From positions 1 to 15,706 of the forward strand of contig JALLAZ010001265.1 in the NCBI GenBank assembly GCA_036939755.1: a stretch of 15,706 bases of DNA, read 5' to 3'. A program made the position numbers and the translations under genes. Each line of letters begins with the position of its first letter. The stretch's first letter is position 1. Shown here one piece after another: positions 8,721-15,706 of this stretch. Below the pieces are notes generated by a model. The model had not been told where the DNA came from, did not search any database, and saw nothing but the letters and a program-made list of their open reading frames with translations. The stretch is from Stephanodiscus triporus (lineage: Eukaryota > Bacillariophyta > Thalassiosirophyceae > Thalassiosirales > Thalassiosiraceae).

Positions 8721-8772
8721 AAATAGTCATTATTTATTATGGAGAAATTAGAGTAGATACGTACACTCTACT

Positions 8773-8792
8773 CTACTCCTAGGTAGGAGTAG
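8773..8792. repeat. Near-palindrome CTACTCCTA-GG-TAGGAGTAG
   Basis: A perfect 9-bp inverted repeat with a 2-bp centre, set in a longer CTACT/AGTAG-rich run from about 8766 to 8800. A related motif, ACTCTACCTAGGTA, occurs at 9212-9225. It may be an end of a small decayed transposable element, but no complete element can be drawn. Confidence 0.75.
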
Positions 8793-9377
8793 GAGTAGTA
8801 GATTCGCTCGCTGAATCATCGCTCTAGTTCTTAATTTTGCGAGCCGTGGGTTGTAATTCGTATTGTAAGCCTTGGATATCTTCTCTTTACCGGCGAATCC
8901 CCGGATTCTGTCCACCGTTTGCTTCAACACACAGCCTCAACTTTGACACATTTTAGTTAACGAACTAGTCAGTTTGGCCCCCCAAACTAATAACACATGG
9001 AGAGAGCTGATAATCTCAGCTTTCCAAGGGTATTAGGGTCGGGGGGTCTGGGACAGAGTCATCACAACTAAAAATGCATTGGCGAGCAGCCCTTCACATA
9101 GTAATTTAATAGTTTTGGCAGATCGCTTGTCCACGGTTTAAGATGGATAATTTTCCTGGTAGCTACTACCTATCTAGCCCGAGTCTCGGTCAAAAAAAAA
9201 AATAGCTAGATACTCTACCTAGGTAAAATCTACTTTATGGACAACAACCTTTGCGCCAATTTTTTGCCCCTCTCCTTAATGCGCTAACTAAAAGTGGAGT
9301 GCTGTAGATAATCTACTCACTCTAATGATCATCTACATGTAATTATAATGGGGTGGTTAAGTGATGCGTTTTAAGCT

Positions 9378-9746
9378 ATGATTGCGCAAAAGTCGGCCAT
9401 TTTGCCTTGGCCGATTCAACTTTCTACCAGTATGGTAGCTAAAAAGTGCACACAACCACAAACACAACATACACAACACACAACAACCAATATGGGCTGC
9501 CGCCGCCCTACCCTCCAGCGGCCTAAAAAGCGCACACAACCACAATCACAACATACACAACACACAACAACCAATATAGGCTGCCGTCGCCCTACCCTCC
9601 AGCGGCTTCAGCCCTCTCCCTCCATGAAGAGGGCAGCGGCGCCACCAAATCATGGCGCCGCCGCTCTCTATGGGCCCATGCAAGGCGCACGCCCCCTTGT
9701 TTTGGGCGCCAAAACGCAACCCATCAAAAAACAAAGAGGGGGGTAG
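9378..9746 (+). CDS. Doubtful 122-aa ORF built on a minisatellite
   Basis: An ATG-started frame gives 122 aa, consisting largely of two 28-residue repeats rich in Thr, Gln and His (ending in GCRRPTLQR), then a Pro/Ala-rich tail. It is open because the repeat unit is 84 bp, a multiple of three. No domain is recognised, and no intron or promoter supports it. Most likely it is repeat DNA that happens to lack stops. Confidence 0.15.
   Translation: MIAQKSAILPWPIQLSTSMVAKKCTQPQTQHTQHTTTNMGCRRPTLQRPKKRTQPQSQHTQHTTTNIGCRRPTLQRLQPSPSMKRAAAPPNHGAAALYGPMQGARPLVLGAKTQPIKKQRGG
9439..9606. repeat. Two-copy 84-bp CA-rich minisatellite
   Basis: Units 9439-9522 and 9523-9606 are nearly identical: a CTAAAAAG start, a long AACACA-rich tract, then GCTGCCG...CCCTACCCTCCAGCGG. 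Hairpin-forming GC-rich DNA follows: GCCCTCT/AGAGGGC (9611-9617 with 9628-9634) and GGCGCCA/TGGCGCC (9638-9644 with 9653-9659). A TCGGCCA/TGGCCGA pair lies just before it (9393-9399 with 9408-9414). Confidence 0.9.
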
Positions 9747-10080
9747 GGTCTTGGCCTTAGGTGGCCGCTGATCAATCAATTTAAACAACAATGGTTTATA
9801 TTATTTAGTTAAATCCTGCAACACCGCCCTTGGTCAACCCCTTCCGCAGTGGCAGCCGGGGTGGGGCGGCAAAAAAAACAAAAGCCATGCCGCTAGAGAC
9901 TGTTGACTGGCACCACCATGGTGGCTGGTTGTGTTTTTTGTTGGTAACACGTATCGTAGGTAGTAGACAATAACCTAACTGTACTATTCCTTTGTAGAAA
10001 AACTAGCTACTCTAAAAATTATCAAAAATAAATGTTACCAGTATTGTAAACACTCATTTGTTGCGGAAAATTATCCATCC
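9747..10080. other. Non-coding spacer
   Basis: No gene seen. It contains the 12-bp palindrome CCACCATGGTGG at 9913-9924 and AT-rich DNA around 9985-10035. Confidence 0.6.
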
Positions 10081-10538
10081 ACCCACCTTGCAGCGGTGGC
10101 ACAAGGAAGATCATGGCGGTGGGGTGAGCTTTGCCGTCAGGCTCTGGAGCCACGCAATCACATGAGGGGGAGGAGGAGGGGGGGGAAGGCAGGAGTGGCA
10201 ATGACATTGTCACCACATCCTCCTCCAAGTTATCTGTCTTGATTCTCAGTGCCTCCCCCTCATGCTGATCTCCCGGTTCCATGGCCGCTGTCATGGCGGC
10301 AAACGACACGTCGTCTGACAACAGGGTGACCCCTCTCCTCCTCGGAATCTTCATAGTCCATCCGTCCTGACCCAAATCCGGCATGCTCATCAAAAAAATA
10401 AGGTTGCCACAATCATCATTGCCCCTGGCCCTCATCTTGTCAAGACCATCAACAAGGCTGTGGGTGGCGGCGGCCTTGTCAGCACCACCCACCTTGCAGC
10501 GGTGGCGTGAGGAAAGTTGTGGCAGTGGGGGGGGCATT
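10081..10538. repeat. Dispersed duplications, first block
   Basis: The segment starting ACCCACCTTGCAGCGGTGGC at 10081 recurs at 10487. Separately, about 10165-10345 is repeated in the same orientation at about 11260-11432 (for example CCTCCAAGTTATCTGTCT at 10222 and 11311, offset 1089 bp). A 207-codon minus-strand frame (10022-10645) runs through the block but is composed of repeat sequence and is not called as a gene. Confidence 0.75.
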
Positions 10539-11262
10539 GGGTAACTCCCAGGCAATAACCAATGGTGAAATGCAGTGATTGAGGCTGTAGACCCAATCCA
10601 GATTGATCTCAAATCAATATCAGACATCTCAAAGGTGTTTGACAACCTTCATATGCTGTGGATGTGCATATGGATGTGTCTCACCACATTACGGCTGCTC
10701 GTGTCAACCAAGCTTTTGAAATTTTGCTAGAACTCTGGGTAACTCCCAGGCAATAACCAATGGTGAAATGCAGTGATAGAGGCTGTAGACCCAATCTAGA
10801 TTGATCTCACATCAATGTGAGACATATAAAAAGTGTTTGACAACTTTCATAAGCTGTGAATGTGCCTATGGATGTGTCCTCACTACATTATGTCTGCTCA
10901 TGTCAACCATGTTTTTGTAATTTTGCTAGAATTCTGGGTAACTCCCAGGCACGATCCCAATCAATGTCAGACATATCAAAGGTGTTTGACAACCTTCATA
11001 TTCTGTGGGTGTGCATATGGATGTGCCCTCACCACATTACGGCTGCTCATGCTGACCAAGATCTTGGAATTTTGCTGGAATTCCGGGTAACTTCCAGGCA
11101 CTAACCATTGGTGAAATGCGGTGATTGAGGCTGTAGACCCAATCCAGATTGATCTCAAATCAATATCAGACATCTAAAATAGTTTGACAACCTTCATAAT
11201 GAATGTGCATATGGATGTGTCCTCACCACATTATGTCTGCTCATGCTGACCAAGATGATGGG
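10539..11262. repeat. Four direct copies of a roughly 200-bp satellite-like unit
   Basis: The unit marker GGGTAACT(C/T)CCAGGCA begins at 10539, 10737, 10936 and 11085. Each copy carries GACCCAATC, then GATTGATCTCA (absent in copy 3), TTTGACAAC and TATGGATGTG(T/C)C. Periods are 198, 199 and 149 bp; the third copy lacks about 50 bp after the marker. Copies differ by scattered substitutions, so the array is not very recent. Copies 1 and 4 look closer to each other than to copy 2. Confidence 0.9.
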
Positions 11263-11880
11263 GAGGAGGAGGAGGAGGGGGGAATGGCAACAATATCATT
11301 GCTGCCTCCTCCTCCAAGTTATCTGTCTCAATTGTCAGCACCTCCCCCTCATGCCAATCTCCTGGTTCCATGGCCGCCATCCCGGCGGCAAATGACGCGT
11401 TGTTCAACAACAGTAAGATCCCTCTCCTCCCGCTCCCTCCCCCCGCTGCCGCCACCATCATGGTTGCTGCACCCGCCCCCAAGAGGCCGTCCTCCTCCAT
11501 CCACCTGGCAGGGTTTGCCAATGCCTCCCCCCGAAAGAGCAGTCAAAAGGCTTCATGGCAACTGCCTTGTCATTGTCCGCGTCGTTGTCTGCACTGACGC
11601 TGACGGCGATGACAATCCCCCCCCCTTCTGTCTAGCGGTGTCATTGACAATGCCCACATCCATAAATAGTGATGTCATCAAGACGATGATGGAGACAGGA
11701 GATGAGGGGTGGGGTGTTGCACCAGAGACGGATGGTGGGGAGCAGGCGGAGGAGGAGGAGGAGGAGGAGGAGGAGGAGGAGGAGGAGGAGGAGGAGGAAG
11801 GAGGGCACAACATAGACAACATAGATGATGAAGGCTGGGGTGGCCATGGACGCGATCACCAGTGGGGTGAACATCGATGA
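11203..11880 (+). CDS. Doubtful 225-aa ORF over repeat DNA, acidic C-terminus
   Basis: The ATG lies inside the last 200-bp repeat copy, so the N-terminus is repeat-derived. The middle is Pro/Ser-rich and runs through the duplicated block, and the end has a poly-Glu run encoded by the GGA/GAG microsatellite. The part from about residue 120 on is less repetitive. No domain is recognised. It may be a decayed coding remnant or chance. Confidence 0.15.
   Translation: MCIWMCPHHIMSAHADQDDGEEEEEGGMATISLLPPPPSYLSQLSAPPPHANLLVPWPPSRRQMTRCSTTVRSLSSRSLPPLPPPSWLLHPPPRGRPPPSTWQGLPMPPPERAVKRLHGNCLVIVRVVVCTDADGDDNPPPFCLAVSLTMPTSINSDVIKTMMETGDEGWGVAPETDGGEQAEEEEEEEEEEEEEEEEEGGHNIDNIDDEGWGGHGRDHQWGEHR
11748..11798. 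repeat. (GGA)17 trinucleotide microsatellite
   Basis: Seventeen uninterrupted GGA units, followed by AGGAGGGC. In the open plus-strand frame it reads as poly-Glu. Confidence 0.97.
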
Positions 11881-12451
11881 CCCCGAGGCCCTATTGAACA
11901 AGATAGATTATGAGGTGGAGGAGGACGCGGCGACTGACGAGGTCATGCCATCATGTGTTCCAATTTGGGATTGCCAACTTGCGAGGTTATTTCAGGGGGT
12001 GATGGGGGTCGTGTACAGTTTTGTGCACAAGGGGAAGAGGCTTAGGTGCACACAAGTATCCCCCTGTAAGGGTGGGAGGGAGTTGGCAAGGTGCATTCCA
12101 AGAACCCTTTGGAGAACCCGAGTGAAAATCCTTCCAAGTTTACATTGGAGACAAATCAACAGCATCACAGTAGACTTGGCCATTCCCTCAAGCTCAAGCA
12201 AGAGACTGTTGTTTGTATTATTAGGTCTGCATGGTGTTTTTGAGGCCGCTATTATGAAAAGCTCCCTCTTTGCATCTCCAAATGACTCTAATCAAATTGA
12301 CAGTTGGCCCTTGCCATCTCAGCTGTTTTTCATCATTTTTCGTCAAACTATTTGGGCTTTGACCCAAGGTGTAGCAACGTTCTGGTGTACTGGATTGGCT
12401 GTTGTTGAGGTTGAACTTTACATTGGAGATGAATCAACAGCATCACAGTAG
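11825..12451 (+). CDS. Doubtful 208-aa ORF, unrecognised
   Basis: An ATG-started frame overlapping the previous ORF in another frame. Its first 60 residues (NIDDPEALLNKIDYEVEED, then CVPIWDCQLARLFQG) have protein-like composition; the remainder covers both copies of the 84-92-bp repeat and looks non-coding. The acidic start followed by a globular-looking part could be a remnant of a transposase-type gene, but no catalytic motif is visible. Confidence 0.2.
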   Translation: MMKAGVAMDAITSGVNIDDPEALLNKIDYEVEEDAATDEVMPSCVPIWDCQLARLFQGVMGVVYSFVHKGKRLRCTQVSPCKGGRELARCIPRTLWRTRVKILPSLHWRQINSITVDLAIPSSSSKRLLFVLLGLHGVFEAAIMKSSLFASPNDSNQIDSWPLPSQLFFIIFRQTIWALTQGVATFWCTGLAVVEVELYIGDESTASQ

Positions 12452-12499
12452 ACTTGGCCATTCCCTCAAGCAAGAGACTGTTGTTTGTATAAGGTCTGC
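12139..12499. repeat. Direct duplication of an 83-92-bp segment
   Basis: Segment 12139-12230 recurs at 12417-12499 (offset 278 bp). Both start TTTACATTGGAGA and end AAGGTCTGC or TAGGTCTGC. The second copy lacks one CAAGCT-type hexamer and a few bases of TTA. There is no obvious repeat structure in the spacer. Confidence 0.9.
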
Positions 12500-13644
12500 C
12501 TCAATTTAAGGGTGGTAACTCTTTAAGCAGTGCAAGAGGCTGGTATCCTCTGTTAAATATTGCCACACATTTCCCACTAAACAATTTTGGATGTTTCTCT
12601 AACTCTGGCTGATGATCATCACTGCATTCTATAAGGTTACAGTAACCTTGGGGCCTGCTGTGAGACTTGCACTAAAACAAGTTTGGCCACCCTGCATTTG
12701 ATGATATTTCTCCAGGAAACAAAAACATATAGAATGTGAAGTGTGCAACCACTTTGTCCCTGTTGGTATGTGGTGATTGGTGGCTGGAGATTGGTGGCTG
12801 GCTGGAGTGTGTTATCTTTGTGTGGAGTTGTGGTTAAATGTCGTTTTTAGAGCTCTATAGTTTAGTAGCGGTGGTGGTTTGTAGTACAATGGCCAACCAA
12901 ATGTTTGGGAGATTTTGCATTAGGGTGTATAAAATTTGGTGGTGCCTCAGATTAATACTGATGCTAAAATTTGTCTTTGAGCAGAAAATTAACCAAATCA
13001 AAGCGACCTCCAATTGAGACAAAATATATCAAGTGACTTTCATCCTGACTTCCTCTACAAATGCAAAGTCAAATGCTGACAACCCTAGTGTACATGTCTT
13101 GAATCACCTTCCTTGTCCTCACTCAGTGCTGTACACTCATCAGGCCTCTGTGCTCAATCAGAGCATTGATCAATTTTAAACTCCATGTTTGCCCATTTAC
13201 TCTTCATATTTTCTGCATTTTTCTCACTAGCCATATCCATTGTTACTTGTTTGCTTTATATTTGTGCTGCAATTTGTGCCTTTCCTCCACATCTAAGTTT
13301 GCTCATATTACATTTTGTGCCGCATCCTCATCTGCCTTATCCCCGACATTCTTTACTGCTATTTACTTCGTTTTGTGCTGCATTCGTTGCATTCATGTTT
13401 GCATTCATGTTTTCTTGCTCATTGCTCTTTATTTATACTGTCTTTTATCTTATTCCCTACATCCATTTTTGCTCATGTGTTATTCTTACATGCTGCATTT
13501 ATGCTCTTTCCCATAATTTATGAAGATGCCTTGTCCTGTTTTCAGGGAAAGTACTTACAATTGGCTGGAGAGCTTGCACAAATATACTTTGTCTCTTTTA
13601 GTTATGTCCTAGTAATCTTGTTTGATGGAACAAGACATAAGACG
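12500..13644. other. AT-rich non-coding stretch with a pyrimidine-skewed segment
   Basis: No gene is supported. Around 12772-12812 there is a small GGTGGCTGG tandem. From about 13165 to 13520 the plus strand is strongly T/C-rich with recurring TTTGTGCTGCA and TTTGCTCAT motifs; three overlapping open frames there encode Phe/Cys/Leu/His-rich strings that look like composition, not protein. Confidence 0.6.
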
Positions 13645-13742
13645 TGAGATGTACTTGCTAAACTCCCCAATACGGACTCCCGTATAGGAAGTCACATAGG
13701 CTAGCAACTAGCAGTTAGCGAAGGAGAATATTTTAAATTCTC

Positions 13743-13754
13743 TTCCACGTGGAA
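13743..13754. promoter_or_regulatory. 12-bp palindrome with CACGTG core in the presumed U3 region
   Basis: TTCCACGTGGAA is a perfect palindrome centred on CACGTG, the G-box/E-box core bound by bHLH and bZIP factors in plants and algae. A direct repeat AGGTTTTCCA follows twice (13755-13777 region). A regulatory role in the LTR is inferred. Confidence 0.45.
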
Positions 13755-13804
13755 GGTTTTCCAACGAGGTTTTCCAGTGAGACAAACAAACTAGATAGCC
13801 ATAA

Positions 13805-13864
13805 ATAAGTAATCACCTATTTAACACTACTATTGTTAGTCACTGTTTAGCAGTGATTACTTAT
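13805..13864. repeat. 12-bp perfect inverted repeat at the 3' end of the LTR
   Basis: ATAAGTAATCAC (13805-13816) pairs with GTGATTACTTAT (13853-13864). A competing smaller hairpin, TCACTG/CAGTGA (13840-13845 with 13851-13856), overlaps the right arm, so two exclusive folds are possible in the RNA leader. Confidence 0.85.
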
Positions 13865-13903
13865 CAGATCTACTAAAGCGGAAGCTAATCATTCAACAAA
13901 AAG

Positions 13904-15034
13904 ATGGGAATCAGAGCGGACATCCGAGAAGAGCTCAAAAAGGAAAGCGTGACCAAAATTCACGGACAACCGACGAGCCACGATTTAACGATTCTGGAGA
14001 AAGAACTCATCGCAATTCTTGCAGGTATACCGACGGCATTGGGAGGCGGAAACTTCGGACATGTGGGAGTAATCATGGAAGCGGCAGCATACAACACAAT
14101 GACTGCAGGTGTTGATTTCGTCAATCCAATTAATCCCGGAGTGTACCCAGCAGGACTTGCAGCAAATGCTGCAGCGACCGTTCGCGCACGAGCAGAAGCG
14201 GAGCATAAAGAATTAATCTCTGAATTCGAAACGTTTGAAGGAGTACGCCAAGGCGTAAAAGACCTCATCCTGGAGGCAGTGGATAGTGAATATCTCATGG
14301 AAATCGAACATGAGACGCTAGGGTTTTTGAATCGGACTCCGAGACAAATGCTAGACCACTTACTTGCGCGCGGCGGAGCACTAGATTTCGCCGACACCAA
14401 AGAACTCCTCGCTGAAAGAGATGGAGAGTGGAACATCAGCGAGAATCCCCAACTGTATTTTAACCGAGTAGAGAAAGCCATGAAAGGACTCCAAAGGAAC
14501 GGCATTGCCTCGGACCCAAATGAAAGAAGGGATATTGCACTATTCTACCTAAAAGCAACGGGAGAATTCGATGCAGCGGTGAGAGAATGGGAAGCAAAGC
14601 CAGCAGCACAAAAAACGTGGGCCAACATCAAAACATTCATCTCTACTGAATATGCTAAAGAAAACAAGCAGAACAAACTTACTGCGAAGCAATTCAAGGC
14701 AAATGCGATCGATGAGCAGGCGGAAGCCACCGAAGAACTGATTGCAGCTTTGACGGAGGCACATACAAAGCAAATGGAAACTTTAATCAAGTCCACGACC
14801 GAAACGATGAAGGAGATGATGTTGTTGCTTAAGGAAAACAAAACCAATCCAACAAAGTCGACGGATGAGGAAAAGAAAAAGAAGCGAGAAGAAAAGCGAA
14901 AGAAATATAATGACGCACCAATCTGCAAACATTGTGGGAAGAAGCATCCTTCGAAAGCTGAGGACGACTGTTGGGAATTAGAAAAGAATAAGGAGTCGCG
15001 CCCGTCAAATTGGAAGTCTACCAAGAGCACCTGA
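13904..15034 (+). CDS. gag: Retrotransposon Gag protein with zinc knuckle
   Basis: A 376-aa protein that forms the retroelement particle and packages its RNA. The N-terminal half includes the IHGQPT, GHVGVIMEAAAYNT and INPGVYPAG segments and, further on, GFLNRTPRQMLDHL, RGGALDFADTKELLAERD and QLYFNRVEKA, blocks I associate with Gag of diatom/protist LTR elements. From about 240 the protein becomes helical and charged, with a coiled-coil-like stretch and a Lys/Glu/Arg-rich run before the zinc knuckle C341-X2-C344-X3-H348-X7-C356. The start ATG 13904 follows AAAAAG. The TGA stop at 15032-15034 is in the same frame as the Pol linker that continues to 15238, so Gag and Pol were probably one frame. 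Confidence 0.88.
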   Translation: MGIRADIREELKKESVTKIHGQPTSHDLTILEKELIAILAGIPTALGGGNFGHVGVIMEAAAYNTMTAGVDFVNPINPGVYPAGLAANAAATVRARAEAEHKELISEFETFEGVRQGVKDLILEAVDSEYLMEIEHETLGFLNRTPRQMLDHLLARGGALDFADTKELLAERDGEWNISENPQLYFNRVEKAMKGLQRNGIASDPNERRDIALFYLKATGEFDAAVREWEAKPAAQKTWANIKTFISTEYAKENKQNKLTAKQFKANAIDEQAEATEELIAALTEAHTKQMETLIKSTTETMKEMMLLLKENKTNPTKSTDEEKKKKREEKRKKYNDAPICKHCGKKHPSKAEDDCWELEKNKESRPSNWKSTKST

Positions 15035-15706
15035 AGGTGTGTGGGGACCGAAGTATCAGAGACGTGGCAGCCAGGTGTGATAAAGAGTAAAATAAATATG
15101 GAACACACATACCTGACTGACACGAACTTTTGGTCCCCACTTGACAATGACAATGAAGAGGAAGTAGAGGAGGATATAAGCGAGAAAATTAACATGATGA
15201 AATCAACAGCAATACCAAACAGAAATCAAATAAATGGATGAGACGCATTGCGAGATGACGAGAACACAAAATAATCATAGATTCAGGAGCAACGTCACAT
15301 TATATGACTGAAGATTTGAACTTACCAACAGAAGGAGTATCCAACAAGGAAGTGTATCTGCCAAATAACGCAAAATTACAAATGTCCGTACAAACAAAAC
15401 TCCCGTTCAACACATTGACTAATGCGGCGAGGGAAGCAGATGTACTACCGGGCCAGAAACAATCCCTACTCAGCATAAACAAGATGTCGGAAGAAGGTTA
15501 CACAACAATTTTTCATCCAGGAGAGGAAGGAGTGACAATCCATAAAAAAGGCACACTTACCATAACGACCAGTGAACCGCCAGTTCTTAAAGGAGAAAAA
15601 GGAGATACGGCAAAGTTGTGGACAATAATGGCATCAGAAAAGTCAACGAACAAAGAGGAAGTGAATAACGTCTACAGCTTACCGTCAATACCTCATACAA
15701 TAAGGT
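15035..15706 (+). pseudogene. Pol 5' part: linker and aspartic protease, interrupted, cut by window edge
   Basis: Directly after the Gag stop, the same frame stays open to a second TGA at 15239-15241 and ends finally at TAA 15272-15274. The protease begins in a different frame (opened by TGA 15256-15258): IIIDSGATSHYM with the catalytic DSGA at 15280-15291, then LLSINKMSEEGYTTIFHPG and, near the edge, NNVYSLPSIPHTI. That frame is open to 15706. The change of frame falls in or near the A4 run at 15268-15271. The protease cleaves the Gag-Pol polyprotein in intact elements. Here decay, recoding or a sequence error must explain the breaks. Confidence 0.8.

Larger units (their letters stand above)
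8246..9377. other. Non-coding stretch upstream of the GT90-like gene
   Basis: No gene is supported over this 1.1 kb. The part near 8245 must hold the GT90 promoter. The rest contains an 88-bp-period duplication (listed separately), palindromes and short ACTCTAC-type motifs. The A run at 9192-9202 and the palindrome TACCTAGGTA at 9216-9225 lie in AT-rich DNA. The few open frames are short and unrecognisable. Confidence 0.6.
13645..13866 (+). repeat. Probable 5' LTR
   Basis: A TG...CA segment of 222 bp lies 37 bp before the Gag start, a normal size for compact LTRs. It holds several symmetric elements: ATACGG/CCGTAT (13670-13685), GAGAAT/ATTCTC around 13724-13742, TTCCACGTGGAA, and the inverted repeat at 13805-13864. 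The boundaries are guesses because the 3' LTR is outside the window, and no primer-binding site was identified with confidence in 13867-13903. Confidence 0.45.
13645..15706 (+). mobile_element. LTR retrotransposon, 5' part, running off the right edge
   Basis: The order is probable LTR, short leader, Gag, then the start of Pol with an aspartic protease. Gag and the protease-linked sequence resemble retroelements frequent in diatom and other protist genomes. Integrase and reverse transcriptase would lie beyond 15706, so Copia versus Gypsy type is not decided here. Two in-frame TGAs and a frame change between Gag and protease suggest a decayed copy. Confidence 0.88.

Noticed and set aside
10022..10645. 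207-aa minus-strand ORF
   Set aside because: It runs through the repeat blocks, and similar frames recur in other repeat copies; no domain is seen.
10539..11262. CRISPR array
   Set aside because: Units of about 200 bp with scattered differences and no short repeat/unique spacer pattern; the genome is eukaryotic.
11553..11901. Poly-Ser and poly-Leu minus-strand ORFs
   Set aside because: They are the microsatellite read in other frames.
13166..13647. Cys/Phe/Leu-rich ORFs of 110-116 aa, membrane-protein-like
   Set aside because: Three overlapping frames all look alike because the DNA is pyrimidine-rich; nothing supports translation.
14545..15195. 216-aa minus-strand ORF
   Set aside because: Antisense shadow of Gag and the Pol linker; Ser/Phe-rich from the opposite Lys/Glu codons.

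Overview
The window looks like nuclear DNA of a photosynthetic stramenopile, most likely a diatom. The genes have several exons and short introns (75-127 bp) with GTGAG donors. A tRNA methylthiotransferase resembles the cyanobacterial/plastid type and starts with a hydrophobic leader. There is a GT90/CAP10-type glycosyltransferase, a family common in diatoms, and an LTR retrotransposon whose Gag resembles elements abundant in diatom and other protist genomes. The species cannot be told from sequence alone.

Layout. Positions 1-683 hold no intact gene. A GC-rich island contains a short fragment that reads like the N-terminal Rossmann motif of pyrroline-5-carboxylate reductase (446-631). Positions 684-2261 (minus) encode a two-exon cofactor-dependent phosphoglycerate mutase family protein with all the catalytic motifs, an N-terminal extension, an insertion and a C-terminal tail. 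A 451-bp divergent spacer (2262-2712) separates it from a three-exon plus-strand gene (2713-5266). If the first intron is spliced as the sites suggest, that gene encodes one protein: N-terminal leader, parvulin-type peptidyl-prolyl isomerase domain, and complete MiaB (radical-SAM tRNA methylthiotransferase with TRAM). This apparent parvulin-MiaB fusion is the most interesting feature here. Positions 5933-8245 (minus) encode a three-exon GT90/CAP10-like glycosyltransferase with a membrane anchor; it converges on the MiaB gene.

From about 8250 to 13640 there is no recognisable gene. The stretch is a mosaic of repeats: an 88-bp-period duplication, small palindromes, a CA-rich 84-bp minisatellite, a roughly 200-bp unit in four direct copies, longer dispersed duplications, a 17-copy GGA microsatellite and an 84-92-bp duplication. 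The open frames there are low-confidence and mostly built from repeats.

Positions 13645 to the right edge are the left part of an LTR retrotransposon: a probable 5' LTR and leader, a full-length Gag with a zinc knuckle, and the start of Pol with an aspartic protease (DSGA). Gag-Pol continuity is broken by two in-frame TGA codons and a frame change, so this copy is probably decayed unless recoding or a sequence error explains it. The host genes are unrelated housekeeping genes (glycolytic-type mutase, organellar tRNA modification, glycan synthesis) next to a repeat- and transposon-rich block; nothing suggests they act in one pathway.
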